Source: Streptomyces puniciscabiei
GTDB lineage: Bacteria; Actinomycetota; Actinomycetes; Streptomycetales; Streptomycetaceae
Assembly: GCF_006715785.1 (NCBI RefSeq)
Contig: NZ_VFNX01000001.1
Span: 3,734,501 to 3,798,500 of the forward strand
Reading direction: 5' to 3'
Length of the DNA: 64,000 nucleotides
How positions within the stretch are numbered: position 1 is the stretch's first letter; every line of letters begins with the position of its first letter. Both the position numbers and the translations under genes were made by a program. The notes under the pieces are model-generated. The model searched no databases. It was not told where the DNA came from and worked only from the letters and a program-made list of their open reading frames with translations. Positions 1 to 7,848 of this stretch are shown piece after piece.

Positions 1-413
1 ATCGCCACGATCAGGATCATCGCGGTGACCAGGCCGCTGCCGCCGTCGGAGTCGGGCGAGGCGTGCAAGAGGACCGCGACGAGCGGGATGACCAGCAACG
101 GGATCGCCAGGTGCAGCGCAAGCCCGGCGAGCAGTGCACTCGGGCGCCGCAGGACTCGGACCAGCTCACGGACGGGGACTTGGAGTCCGGATGAGAACAG
201 CACCAGCCACAGCAGGCATGGTGCGGTGGACACCGGCAGTCGGACCAGCGGTCCGAGCGGCAGTGCGTGGGAGTGGCGCAGCCACAGGCCGGGGCCCGGC
301 ACGAGCAGGGCTGCGGCGTAGGACAGAACGACGGCCCGGCCCAGACGGCGCCGCAGCCAGGCGCTCGCGCGGTCAGTGGGCGCCGGGCCGGCGGTGGGAG
401 CGGGTGCGTGCAT
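1..413 (-). CDS. BASS-family-like transporter, N-terminal part (cut by window edge)
   Basis: The reading frame starts at an ATG and runs off the left edge, giving about 137 residues. It is strongly hydrophobic, with candidate membrane segments at about residues 27-45, 60-80, 92-112 and 125-137. The segment SSGLQVPVRELVRVLRRPSA resembles the cytoplasmic loop of bile-acid/arsenite (BASS) Na+-coupled symporters, which begin with a similar SxGLxxxxxEL pattern. It is divergent from the COG4705 fragment that follows. The substrate cannot be told from this part, and another 10-TM permease family is possible. Confidence 0.55.
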   Translation of the reverse strand, partial: MHAPAPTAGPAPTDRASAWLRRRLGRAVVLSYAAALLVPGPGLWLRHSHALPLGPLVRLPVSTAPCLLWLVLFSSGLQVPVRELVRVLRRPSALLAGLALHLAIPLLVIPLVAVLLHASPDSDGGSGLVTAMILIVA

Positions 414-487
414 GGCGGTCTTCTTCCGTCGCGGGGGCAGGGGCGGGACGGAGGACCGCTATGCGGAGACCATACGCGTGCGTGTGC

Positions 488-1006
488 ATGGAGCCATGGT
501 GCGCGCACGGGACGGGCGGGGTCGGTGATCCACGGCGGCAGTCAGGATGTGTTCAGGCACCTGGTGCCACGGCCCCTTCCCGTCATCGGCTGCGCTGGAA
601 CAAGGTGCCCGAGGTCACCGTCTGCTTCTGGGTGATCAAGGTGCTGTGCACCACGGGAGGCGAGACCGCCGCCGACCTCCTGAACGAGAAGGCCGACCTC
701 GGGCTGACCGGAGTCCCGCTGCTGATGAGCGCGCTGCTCACCGTCGTCCTGGTGGTGCAGTTCCGCACAAAGGGCTGCCGCCCGGGCGTGTACTGGCCCG
801 CCGTCGCCCTGATCAGCGTCGTCGGAACCCTGGTCAGCGACCATCTCACCGACACCATGGGCGCGGCGCTGGAGACCACCACCACGGTCTTCGCGATCGC
901 CCTGGTGATCGTCTTCGCCCTCTGGTGCCGCGCCGAGCGCACCCTGTCGATCCACCACGTCGGCACCACCCGCCGCGAGGCCTTCTCCTGCGCCGACACT
1001 CAGTAG
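488..1006 (+). pseudogene. Truncated COG4705-type membrane protein
   Basis: The core KVPEVTVCFWVIKVLCTTGG, followed by FALWCRAERTLSIHH, is diagnostic of COG4705 membrane-anchored proteins. These normally have two similar halves, about 250 residues. Here the frame stops after TTRREAFSCADTQ, exactly where intact proteins continue into the second half (usually TRREAFYW...). About half the gene is therefore missing, by deletion or frameshift. The start is uncertain; the ATG at 488 gives about 172 residues including a poorly conserved leader. Function in the family is unknown. Confidence 0.6.
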
Positions 1007-1331
1007 CCGAGGTTCATCGCCTGGGCGACCAGGTCGCCGGCGGAGTCGGACCAACGCTCCGGCGGCAGGGAAGTCACGCGCAATGCAGGTCGAGCGCCCC
1101 GGATCACTACCCGGACTGCGAAGCGGGTTCGATGGTGAACGTGCCGTGGCTGCCGGTCAGGCGCATGATGCGCGCGAGGATGGGATCGACTCCTTGCCGG
1201 GTACTGCTCGACAATCGTGATGCCGATCTTGGTGCGGAAGCGGTACGTCGGTGACGTGCAGCCGGCCAGCGGATCGCGGTCGTCGAGGGGAGCGGTCTCC
1301 ACAGAATGGGAGGGAGCGAAACAGTGGGAGT
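1007..1331. other. Gene-poor stretch with possible decayed coding
   Basis: No intact gene is evident. On the minus strand one frame ends with a protein-like tail (SLPPERWSDSAGDLVAQ) and a second frame ends ILARIMRLTGSHGTFTIEPA. This suggests a decayed gene with frameshifts, but I do not recognise the family. The right end holds GGGAG just before the ATG of the next gene. Confidence 0.3.
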
Positions 1332-2339
1332 ATGGCCTGCGTGACGGCAAGAAACAGTGACATCGAGAAGGCGGCCGAGGTACTTCGCGCCGGCGGCCTG
1401 GTCGCCCTCCCGACCGAGACCGTCTACGGTCTGGGCGCCAACGCCGAGGACCCCGCCGCTGTTGCGCGCATCTTCCAGGTCAAGGGGCGTCCGCCCTCCC
1501 ACCCGCTGATCGTCCACATCGGCGGCGCGGAGCAGCTGGACGACTGGGTCGAGGGCGTGCCCGCGGCGGCGCGGCTGCTGGCCGAACACTTCTGGCCGGG
1601 GCCGCTCACGCTGGTGTTGCGGCGCGGTCCCCGTGTGCCCCTCGAAGCGACGGGCGGCCTGGAGACGGTGGCCGTGCGCGTGCCCGACCACCCCGTCGCC
1701 CTCGCGCTGCTGTCGGCCTTCGGCGGCGGGGTCACGGCCCCGTCCGCCAACCGCTTCGGCTCGGTCAGCCCCACCACGGCCGACCACGTCCGTGCGGAGC
1801 TCGGCGAGGCGGTCGACTTCGTGCTGGACGGCGGCCCCTGCGAGGTCGGCGTCGAGTCGACCATCGTCGACGTCACGGGCGGGATTCCGAGCATCCTCCG
1901 GCCCGGCGGAGTGACACGCGAGGACCTCGAAGCGGCGCTGGGGCACCCTCTTGCCGTCCCTTCGACGAGCCGCGTCCGGGTGCCGGGCCAGCATCCGTCC
2001 CACTACGCGCCGCGTGCACGGGTCGTCCTCGTCGAGCCCGAGAAGGTCGTAGCCGAAGCGGAGCTCGCCCAGGAGCAGGGGCACCAGGTGGGCGTTCTTC
2101 TTCCCCTCGCCTTCACCGGCGCCCCGGTGAAGGCGCACGCCGTGGTGAAGGTCCCCGCTTCGATGGCCGCCTACGCGCGCGGCCTGTACCGGTTCCTGCG
2201 CGAACTCGACCAGCAGGGGTGCGACCTCATCGTCGCGTCCTTGCCTGCGGAGGAGGGCCTGGGACTCGCGATCGCCAACCGGCTCCGCCGCGCCGCGGGA
2301 CCCCGGCCCTCCTCGGTCCCCGGCCTCCAGCAGCACTGA
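1332..2339 (+). CDS. L-threonylcarbamoyladenylate synthase (Sua5/YrdC/YwlC)
   Basis: A 335-residue protein with the full Sua5 layout: an N-terminal YrdC domain (about 12-205) and a C-terminal Sua5 domain (about 215-330). Visible motifs are PTETVYGLG (27-35), KGRP (51-54), PSANRFGSVSPT (137-148) and GVESTI (173-178), which form the ATP/threonine/bicarbonate site. The family makes threonylcarbamoyl-AMP for t6A37 of ANN-decoding tRNAs. The ATG at 1332 is preceded by GTGGGAG and fits the family N-terminus; upstream in-frame starts look non-homologous. The location in an accessory region, convergent with the carbonic anhydrase, suggests an additional copy, which would need the rest of the genome to confirm. 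Confidence 0.93.
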   Translation: MACVTARNSDIEKAAEVLRAGGLVALPTETVYGLGANAEDPAAVARIFQVKGRPPSHPLIVHIGGAEQLDDWVEGVPAAARLLAEHFWPGPLTLVLRRGPRVPLEATGGLETVAVRVPDHPVALALLSAFGGGVTAPSANRFGSVSPTTADHVRAELGEAVDFVLDGGPCEVGVESTIVDVTGGIPSILRPGGVTREDLEAALGHPLAVPSTSRVRVPGQHPSHYAPRARVVLVEPEKVVAEAELAQEQGHQVGVLLPLAFTGAPVKAHAVVKVPASMAAYARGLYRFLRELDQQGCDLIVASLPAEEGLGLAIANRLRRAAGPRPSSVPGLQQH

Positions 2340-2364
2340 ACACCGGGCTGGCCGGCAGCGGGTT

Positions 2365-3006
2365 TCACCGTGTGGGGGCGGCAGCCCTGCTCAGGCCGTG
2401 GGAGGCGACCAGTCGTGCACTGCCGTCGGCCAGGCGGTAGGACAGCCCCACCACGGCAAGTCGGCCCTCGGCCACTCGCTCGGCCAGCACGCGGGAGCGT
2501 TCCAGCAGCAGATCGACGGTGAGCCTTATGTGCTCGGCCAGGATCTCCTCGGGCTGCTCGCGTCCGGCGGCACGGGCCGCCAGCACACTCGGGGTCACCC
2601 GCTCGACAACGTCACGGACGAAGCCGGCGGGTACCCGGCCGCCGTCGGCGGCGGCCCGGGCAGCTGCGACGGCCCCGCACGAGTCATGCCCCAGCACCAC
2701 GACCAGCGGGCAGTCCAGCACACTCACGCCGTACTCGATACTTCCCAGCGTCTCCGCGCCGACGACCTGCCCGGCGTTACGCACGACGAACAGATCCCCG
2801 AGCCCCCGGTCGAAGATGATCTCGGCGGCCAGCCGGGAGTCGGAGCAGCCGAACAGCACCGCGAAGGGATTCTGGGCCGGGGCGGTCTCGGCGCGGCGTG
2901 CGGCGTCCTGGTTGGGGTGCTCGGGCGAGCCGGTGACGAACCGGTGGTTGCCTGCCAGCAGCATCTCGAAGGCATCATCGGGAGTCGGCGTCAGAGTCTC
3001 GGTCAT
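2365..3006 (-). CDS. Beta-class carbonic anhydrase
   Basis: A 213-residue protein with the beta-carbonic anhydrase zinc site: CSDSR at 54-58 (Cys54, Asp56, Arg58) and GHDSCGA at 106-112 (His107, Cys110). It interconverts CO2 and bicarbonate in the cytosol. Length is normal for the bacterial plant-type family. It converges on the Sua5 gene with a 25-bp gap, and is divergent from the PAS-phosphatase gene across a 347-bp region containing an 18-bp tandem repeat. Confidence 0.95.
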   Translation of the reverse strand: MTETLTPTPDDAFEMLLAGNHRFVTGSPEHPNQDAARRAETAPAQNPFAVLFGCSDSRLAAEIIFDRGLGDLFVVRNAGQVVGAETLGSIEYGVSVLDCPLVVVLGHDSCGAVAAARAAADGGRVPAGFVRDVVERVTPSVLAARAAGREQPEEILAEHIRLTVDLLLERSRVLAERVAEGRLAVVGLSYRLADGSARLVASHGLSRAAAPTR

Positions 3007-3353
3007 GGCGGAAGGCTACGGCCGACCCCGCCAAATCGCGCGGCCGCGTTCACGGATGGCGGCCTGCGCTCCCTCCGCGACCCGCACTCCCTCTGCGACC
3101 CGCACTCCCTCCGCGACCCGCACTCCCGGACACCAGGCGGTGTCGCTCTCGGTGGTCCTCCTCGGTGCACTGCGCAGCTGCTCGGCCCACAACGGCCGCC
3201 GGGCCAGGGACACCACACACAGCGAGAGGGATCCCGGCCGGGGCGCACGCCGGACGGAGGTCCGCAGCCGCCACCCCCGCTGCCTCGGCAGGCGCGGCAA
3301 CTGGGCCTTCCGTAGATTGAAGAGGAGGGGGTGCAACTCGCAGGGACATACGT
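3007..3353. other. Divergent intergenic region
   Basis: This spacer separates the divergent carbonic anhydrase and PAS-phosphatase genes, so promoters for both must lie here. It contains the 18-bp tandem repeats listed separately, and a GAGGAGGGGG purine run about 20 bp before the GTG start of the phosphatase gene. No further gene is supported. Confidence 0.5.
3067..3127. repeat. 18-bp tandem repeat (about 3.5 units)
   Basis: The unit cgcactccctccgcgacc recurs head to tail. Two full copies (3083-3100, 3101-3118; one base differs) are flanked by a shortened copy on the left and a partial copy on the right. It sits 60-120 bp upstream of the carbonic anhydrase start. It may be slippage-derived; no protein is plausibly encoded. 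Confidence 0.8.
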
Positions 3354-4616
3354 GTGACGGCACCGGAGATCGACTACACGGCGGTGTTCGCCGTCCTTCC
3401 GAGCCCGTGCCTGATGCTGGGCACGGACCTGGTGATCGCCGCTGCCAACCCGGCCTTCTGCGAGGTGACCGGACGCAGCCGCGCCGAGCTGCTCGGGCAG
3501 TACCTCTTCGACGTCTTCCCGGACAACCCCGCCGACCCGGAGGCCGACGGGATGGAGACGCTGAAAGCCTCCCTGCACCGGGTTCTGGCCTCGGGCCAGA
3601 CCGATCACATGGCGCTGCAGAGGTACGACATCCCGGTCGTCGGCAACCCCGAGGTGTTCAAGGAGCGGTGGTTGACCGCGATCAACGTGCCCGTCCTCGG
3701 CCCGGACGCAAAGGTCGGCTGGATCCTCCACCGGTCCGAGGACATGACCGACGTCGTCCGCGCCCGCCGCACGGCGTACCTGCCGTCGGTCAGTCCCGGC
3801 CGGGAAGCGGCCATGGAAGCCGAGCTGTACGCCCGGGCACGGCAGCTGCAACAGCTCAACGAGGAACTGCAACAGGCGCACGCACGGGAACGGCGCATCG
3901 CCGTCGCCCTGCAGGAAACCATGCTCCACACCCCGGACCTGGGCCGGCACCCGGACATCGCTGTGCGCTACCTGCCCGCGACCGGAGCACTGAACGTGTG
4001 CGGCGACTGGTACGACACGGTCGACCTGCCCCGCGACCGCTTCGCCGTCGCGGTCGGCGACGTGGTCGGCCACGGGCTGATGGCCGCCACCGTCATGGGC
4101 AGGCTCCGCAGCGCGCTGAGCGCCGCCACCCGCACCGTCCACGGCCCAGCCCAGGCACTGGAGGTCCTCGGTCTCTACGCCCGCTCGGTCGAGGGAGCAC
4201 TGGCCGCCACCGCCGTCCAGGTCCTCGTCGACCGCCACAGCCATCTGCTCATCTACAGCAGCGCCGGCCACCCCCCACCCGTCCTGCTGCACCCCAACGG
4301 CACCTGCGACCTGCTCGACCAGGCCACCGACCCACCACTGGGTGCCCGCCCCGAACACGTCCCCCGCCCCCAGGCCAACGAGACCTACACCCCCGGCGAC
4401 ACCCTCATCCTCTACACCGACGGCCTGATCGAACGCCGCGGTGAAGACATCGACGCCGGCCTGACCCGCCTGACCGCCATGCTCGCCACCTGCACCGGCT
4501 TCGGCCCGGAACACCTCGCCGACGCCCTCCTCGCCGGCCTGGACCTCACCAGCGGCGCAGGCGACGACATCGCCATGGTCGTCGTCCGCCTGGCCGCAAC
4601 GACCCGACCGCGCTGA
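3354..4616 (+). CDS. PAS-domain PP2C phosphatase (SpoIIE type)
   Basis: A 420-residue protein with a PAS sensor domain (about 8-130, including ANPAFCEVTGRSRAELLG), a heptad-like linker (about 152-188) and a SpoIIE/PP2C phosphatase domain (about 195-415). The metal-binding motifs are CGDWYD (216-221), VGDVVGHG (234-241) and GDDIAM near the C terminus. Such Streptomyces proteins dephosphorylate anti-sigma antagonists in partner-switching pathways. No RsbW-like kinase or STAS antagonist is adjacent, so its partner is unknown. The GTG start at 3354 is preceded by CAGGGA. Confidence 0.9.
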   Translation: MTAPEIDYTAVFAVLPSPCLMLGTDLVIAAANPAFCEVTGRSRAELLGQYLFDVFPDNPADPEADGMETLKASLHRVLASGQTDHMALQRYDIPVVGNPEVFKERWLTAINVPVLGPDAKVGWILHRSEDMTDVVRARRTAYLPSVSPGREAAMEAELYARARQLQQLNEELQQAHARERRIAVALQETMLHTPDLGRHPDIAVRYLPATGALNVCGDWYDTVDLPRDRFAVAVGDVVGHGLMAATVMGRLRSALSAATRTVHGPAQALEVLGLYARSVEGALAATAVQVLVDRHSHLLIYSSAGHPPPVLLHPNGTCDLLDQATDPPLGARPEHVPRPQANETYTPGDTLILYTDGLIERRGEDIDAGLTRLTAMLATCTGFGPEHLADALLAGLDLTSGAGDDIAMVVVRLAATTRPR

Positions 4617-4742
4617 CCGGGACGGTGCTGGAGATCACGATGGCCGTCGTCTGCCGGAGCTTCGCTGTTCACTGCGCACCGGTGGCAAGCGGATCTCGTT
4701 CGTCAGTCAGCGCGGTAACTTGCGGGATTGCCCCGAAATAAT

Positions 4743-4791
4743 GCTGCGGACCAGGGAAAACTGCTCTCGGTAGTTCTCACTGGTCCGCAGC
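4743..4791. terminator. Strong hairpin with 12-bp perfect arms
   Basis: GCTGCGGACCAG and its exact reverse complement CTGGTCCGCAGC enclose a 25-nt loop that can pair partly with itself (AACT/AGTT). It lies about 125 bp after the phosphatase stop and before the convergent GntR gene. A bidirectional terminator is the simplest reading. The long ordered loop leaves a structured RNA element possible. The rest of the 295-bp gap shows nothing else. Confidence 0.55.
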
Positions 4792-4911
4792 GCTTATCGC
4801 TGCACTGTGACCTGGATGCACCCGCCCGGACCAGTGCCGCGCGGTCCCCAAGGGCACGGCGGCCCGACTCACATGGCGTCGTCCGGGCTATGTGGAGCCC
4901 CAGGGGGAGGC

Positions 4912-5259
4912 TCAGACATGGTCGGCGACGAGACTCAGGATGTCCTGACTGCTCATGCCTGATCTGCGAGCGGTTTGGAGGAAGTGGAGGCACGCTTCGA
5001 TGACCATGGCATGGCTGGCGGCTTCCGCGGTGACGACCGCTCCGCGCCCAGGTCGGAGATCGATGAGCCGTTCCTCCTTGAGGATCTGGTAACCGCGCAG
5101 GACCGTGTGCATGTTGATGCCCAGAGTGCGGGCGAGAGCGCGTGCGGAGGGCAGGCGGTCGCCTTTCCGGAGCTTCCCCTCCGCCATGCTGCGGCGTACC
5201 GAGGCGGCGATCTGCTCGGCGAGGCCCATGGGCGAGGCGTGGTCGATGGTGACCAACAT
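4912..5259 (-). CDS. YtrA-type GntR-family regulator
   Basis: A 115-residue protein with a GntR winged helix-turn-helix (about 10-78; GDRLPSARALARTLGINMHT, then LRPGRGAVV) and a short helical C-terminal tail. This short form is typical of the YtrA subfamily, which is usually co-transcribed with membrane or ABC genes and represses its own operon. It is the last gene of a three-gene operon: the upstream stop codon and this ATG are separated by one base (TGACATG). It probably controls the SdpI-like operon and perhaps the divergent sdp genes (inference). Confidence 0.88.
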   Translation of the reverse strand: MLVTIDHASPMGLAEQIAASVRRSMAEGKLRKGDRLPSARALARTLGINMHTVLRGYQILKEERLIDLRPGRGAVVTAEAASHAMVIEACLHFLQTARRSGMSSQDILSLVADHV

Positions 5260-5260
5260 G

Positions 5261-5746
5261 TCAGGGACCTTCGTGTCCGCGTGCGAGCAGGTGGTTGGTG
5301 AGCTCGGCGGCTGTACCTGCGTCGTCGATGGTGATGACGAACTGGCCGCCGCTTGTGAGGGTGAGCCAGATGGCATCGCCTTCGCGCAGTGAGATGGCAC
5401 TGAGTCCCGGGTTCCAGCGGTAGCCCCATCCTCCGATCTCGGTGGGCTTGGTCCATCGGGCCGAGGCGCTCTCGATGCGTTCGAGGGGGAAGCGCCGTCG
5501 TAGAAACGGCACAAGCAGCGAGCCGGCTGTGACGCCGCGGGGGGAGACCGTGACGCGGATGGCGCCCACGACGAGGAAGGCGGCGGGAAGCACCAGAAGC
5601 CACAGCGTCAAGGATCGGTGATGAGCGTCTACAACGGTGAGGACGCTCAAGCCGATCGCTGCGACGATGCCAGTGGCGAGCATCCATCCGGCGATCAAGG
5701 TGCGGTGCCAGACGGTGACCTGCTGCGGCGCGTGCTCGTGGTTCAT
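5261..5746 (-). CDS. Two-TM membrane protein of the SdpI-like operon
   Basis: A 161-residue protein. Two predicted membrane segments (about 17-40 and 46-68) are followed by a soluble part (about 69-161) resembling a bacterial PH-like/DUF1648-associated domain (motifs WTKPTEIGGWGYRWN and FVITIDDAG). Its ATG overlaps the stop of the preceding DUF1648 gene by 4 bp, indicating translational coupling. In other actinobacteria a gene of this kind commonly sits between a DUF1648 gene and a GntR gene. Its molecular function is unknown; a role in immunity or envelope stress is inference from context. Confidence 0.7.
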   Translation of the reverse strand: MNHEHAPQQVTVWHRTLIAGWMLATGIVAAIGLSVLTVVDAHHRSLTLWLLVLPAAFLVVGAIRVTVSPRGVTAGSLLVPFLRRRFPLERIESASARWTKPTEIGGWGYRWNPGLSAISLREGDAIWLTLTSGGQFVITIDDAGTAAELTNHLLARGHEGP

Positions 5747-6207
5747 GCTCGGCTCCGGGAGGCGAACCATGCGGCGCAGGCCACGGCTGCGCCTACGAGG
5801 ACGTCGACGGCCCACTGGTACGACGGCAGATGAACATCGCGTCCGTTGGAGTCGCTGACGACCCACAGTGTGGCTATGAGGTCGTAGGCGGTCCCGGCGG
5901 CAAGGCCGCAGCAGAATGCCCTCAGCCCCCTGGCCGCCCTGGGGGCCGCTTTGATGGAGAAAACCACACCGAGGGCACCGATCGCCTGGATGGCGAACAA
6001 CAGCATGTATTGGCCAAGCGTGGTCGCCGGGCTGCTGTACCCGTCGGCGCTGCCGCCCAACGTGAAGTGCGTGGCGATCTTGTCGGGCAGAGAGCCCTTG
6101 AACAGCAGAAATGCTATGACGGTGATCAGTGCTGCACCGACGAAGGGGGCGGTCGCCTCCGTCGCCAGACGGGTGCGGCTCAGGGCGGGGGCACGGTTCT
6201 CTAACAC
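5743..6207 (-). CDS. DUF1648 membrane protein, SdpI-like (candidate immunity)
   Basis: A 154-residue protein with about four membrane segments. It carries the DUF1648 signature: a first helix (about 22-38), then LPDKIATHFTLGGSADGY. DUF1648 is the N-terminal module of SdpI, the membrane immunity protein against the Bacillus SDP toxin. It is the first gene of an operon divergent from sdpC-sdpA-sdpB, the position expected for immunity. It is shorter than full SdpI and lacks an obvious SdpI C-terminal repeat, so immunity is inferred, not shown. Confidence 0.72.
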   Translation of the reverse strand: MLENRAPALSRTRLATEATAPFVGAALITVIAFLLFKGSLPDKIATHFTLGGSADGYSSPATTLGQYMLLFAIQAIGALGVVFSIKAAPRAARGLRAFCCGLAAGTAYDLIATLWVVSDSNGRDVHLPSYQWAVDVLVGAAVACAAWFASRSRA

Positions 6208-6463
6208 GAACGTCAGGTCCTTTCTGTGAAGCGCGTCGCCGAGGATTGTTCACATTGAAATAGAACGATAGTCGCGCTCTGATGCTTCCTTTGCCCCACC
6301 CTGACGGCACTCATACGGACCCTGACGGGCTTGGCTTGATCTCTACCGGGTGGTCCGTTAAGTCGTTGGGCCCTTTTTCGAACGCTTGTAGCGTTCCCTC
6401 ATCCCTGTCCAGTGGTTGCGCTGAGTGACCACAGGACTGTTTCCTCGTACCACAGGAGTCAAC

Positions 6464-7130
6464 ATGCACAGACGCGTGAGCGTCGCCATCGCAGCTGCCG
6501 CTGTCCTCGGACTGGGCGGCGCCGTGGCTCAGGAGGCCGCCGCATCCTCGGCCACGACCCACGCCAATTCATCCTTAACCTCGGCGCCGCGCTCGAAGGC
6601 GGAGGCGACCAAGGACGGTCGGCTCCTCTTCGAAGGCTTGGCCTTCGCCCAGGGCCCCGTGGCGGACAAGCTCGCCCGCTCGGGCAAGTTCGTCGATGTC
6701 GCGACCCTTCGGAAAGAAGAACAGCACCGCGGAGCAGAGGAAGGCTGTGACGGCGGTGCTGGACAGGATCGAGAAGCAGCACCCGGACTTCTTCGGTTCC
6801 TTCTCGGCGAAGCTGCGCTCCGGCGACCCGCGGCAGGTGGAAAGCGGCGTCGATGAGGCCGCCGGCATCCTCAAGTCACTGTCGACCACGAAGTCCAGGG
6901 CCGATGACACCGGTACCGGCGTCGGCAGGTGCGCCAACGTCGTGGTAGCCGTCAACGTGCTTGTCGCCGTCAACCTGGGTGGTGCAGTGAACGTCTCGGT
7001 CGCCGTGAACTTCCAGGCGGCCAAGTGGGTAGTGACCACATCCCATTTCTGGTCTGCCACCGAGAGGGGACAGAGCTCCCTCAGCAGGGATGAGGAGATC
7101 GCCCAGCTGACACAGGTTCTGGCGGCGTAA
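6464..7130 (+). pseudogene. sdpC: SdpC-family antimicrobial peptide precursor, frameshifted
   Basis: The ATG at 6464 has AGGAG upstream and begins a signal peptide (AVLGLGGAVAQEAAA). The family motif GRLLFEGLAFAQGPVADKL follows. The frame then diverges near 6710-6720 in a run of short A tracts. One frame over, homology resumes with AEQRKAVTAVLDRIEKQHPD and runs to the stop at 7130. It includes the hydrophobic toxin-like segment CANVVVAVNVLVAVNLGG and its VNVSVAVN repetition. The combined product is about 221 residues, close to Bacillus SdpC (203). The shift equals one surplus base; it could be a real null allele, programmed slippage or a sequencing error. Confidence 0.75.
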
Positions 7131-7248
7131 GCCAGCCCCGGTGATGGGCCGGACTGTCATGCGCTGTGACAGTCCGGCCCACCACCCTCCGCCATTCACC
7201 TGCACGCCGGCTCCCGCACCATGCCGACCAGTCAAGGGCACAGCCACC

Positions 7249-7848
7249 ATGCGTCTCATCCCCACCATTCGTCTGCTCTCACGCGGTCCAGCCCACTCCG
7301 CCACCGTGCCCCGCGCGTGGATCTCGACAATCTCCGTGATCTGGGTCGTCGTGTGCCTGTACGTCGCCCAAAGCTTTCTGCCGCACAACGTGATCTCGCT
7401 GCCCGGGCAGGGCGGCATCCGGAAGGTCGCCAACGTGGCGGCGCCCCAGGGCTGGGCCTTCTTCACCAAGTCAGGGAAGGACCCTCAGTACGCTCCCTAC
7501 CGCATGACCGACGGTCACTGGCACAGCGCCGCGCTCACGCCGCACTCCAGGCCCTCGAACGCCTTCGGGTTCGACCGGGCCTCCAGGTCGCAGGGCATCG
7601 AGATCGCTCTGCTGATGCACCAGAAGAACCTCAGATGGACTTCATGCGACGGGACACAGTCCGTGAGCGCCTGCCTCGCACACGCGCTGGCACCGGTCGC
7701 CACGACGCCCAATCCCTCGCCGGCCCCCACCCTGTGCGGCCGGGCCGCTGTTGTGGAAATGCAGCCAGTCCCCTGGGCATGGCGCCGCCTGTCCTCTGAA
7801 CGCCACACTCCCACTCGTGTTGCCGTCTGGAGCCTGAAGTGCCCGTGA
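7249..7848 (+). CDS. sdpA: SdpA-family antimicrobial peptide maturation protein
   Basis: A 199-residue protein with one N-terminal membrane segment (about 23-43) followed by SFLPHNVISLPGQGG, a conserved SdpA-type sequence (aromatic-rich NVI-LPG). The C-terminal half has paired cysteines (about 125-166) typical of actinobacterial SdpA. In Bacillus, SdpA with SdpB is needed to convert pro-SdpC into active toxin. The ATG at 7249 places the TM near the N terminus as in the family; other starts lie upstream. The stop overlaps the sdpB start by 10 bp. Confidence 0.8.
   Translation: MRLIPTIRLLSRGPAHSATVPRAWISTISVIWVVVCLYVAQSFLPHNVISLPGQGGIRKVANVAAPQGWAFFTKSGKDPQYAPYRMTDGHWHSAALTPHSRPSNAFGFDRASRSQGIEIALLMHQKNLRWTSCDGTQSVSACLAHALAPVATTPNPSPAPTLCGRAAVVEMQPVPWAWRRLSSERHTPTRVAVWSLKCP

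Noticed and set aside
1107..2336. 409-codon open frame antisense to the Sua5 gene
   Set aside because: It mirrors the GC-biased Sua5 frame, has no ribosome site and no family signature; the sense frame has all Sua5 motifs.
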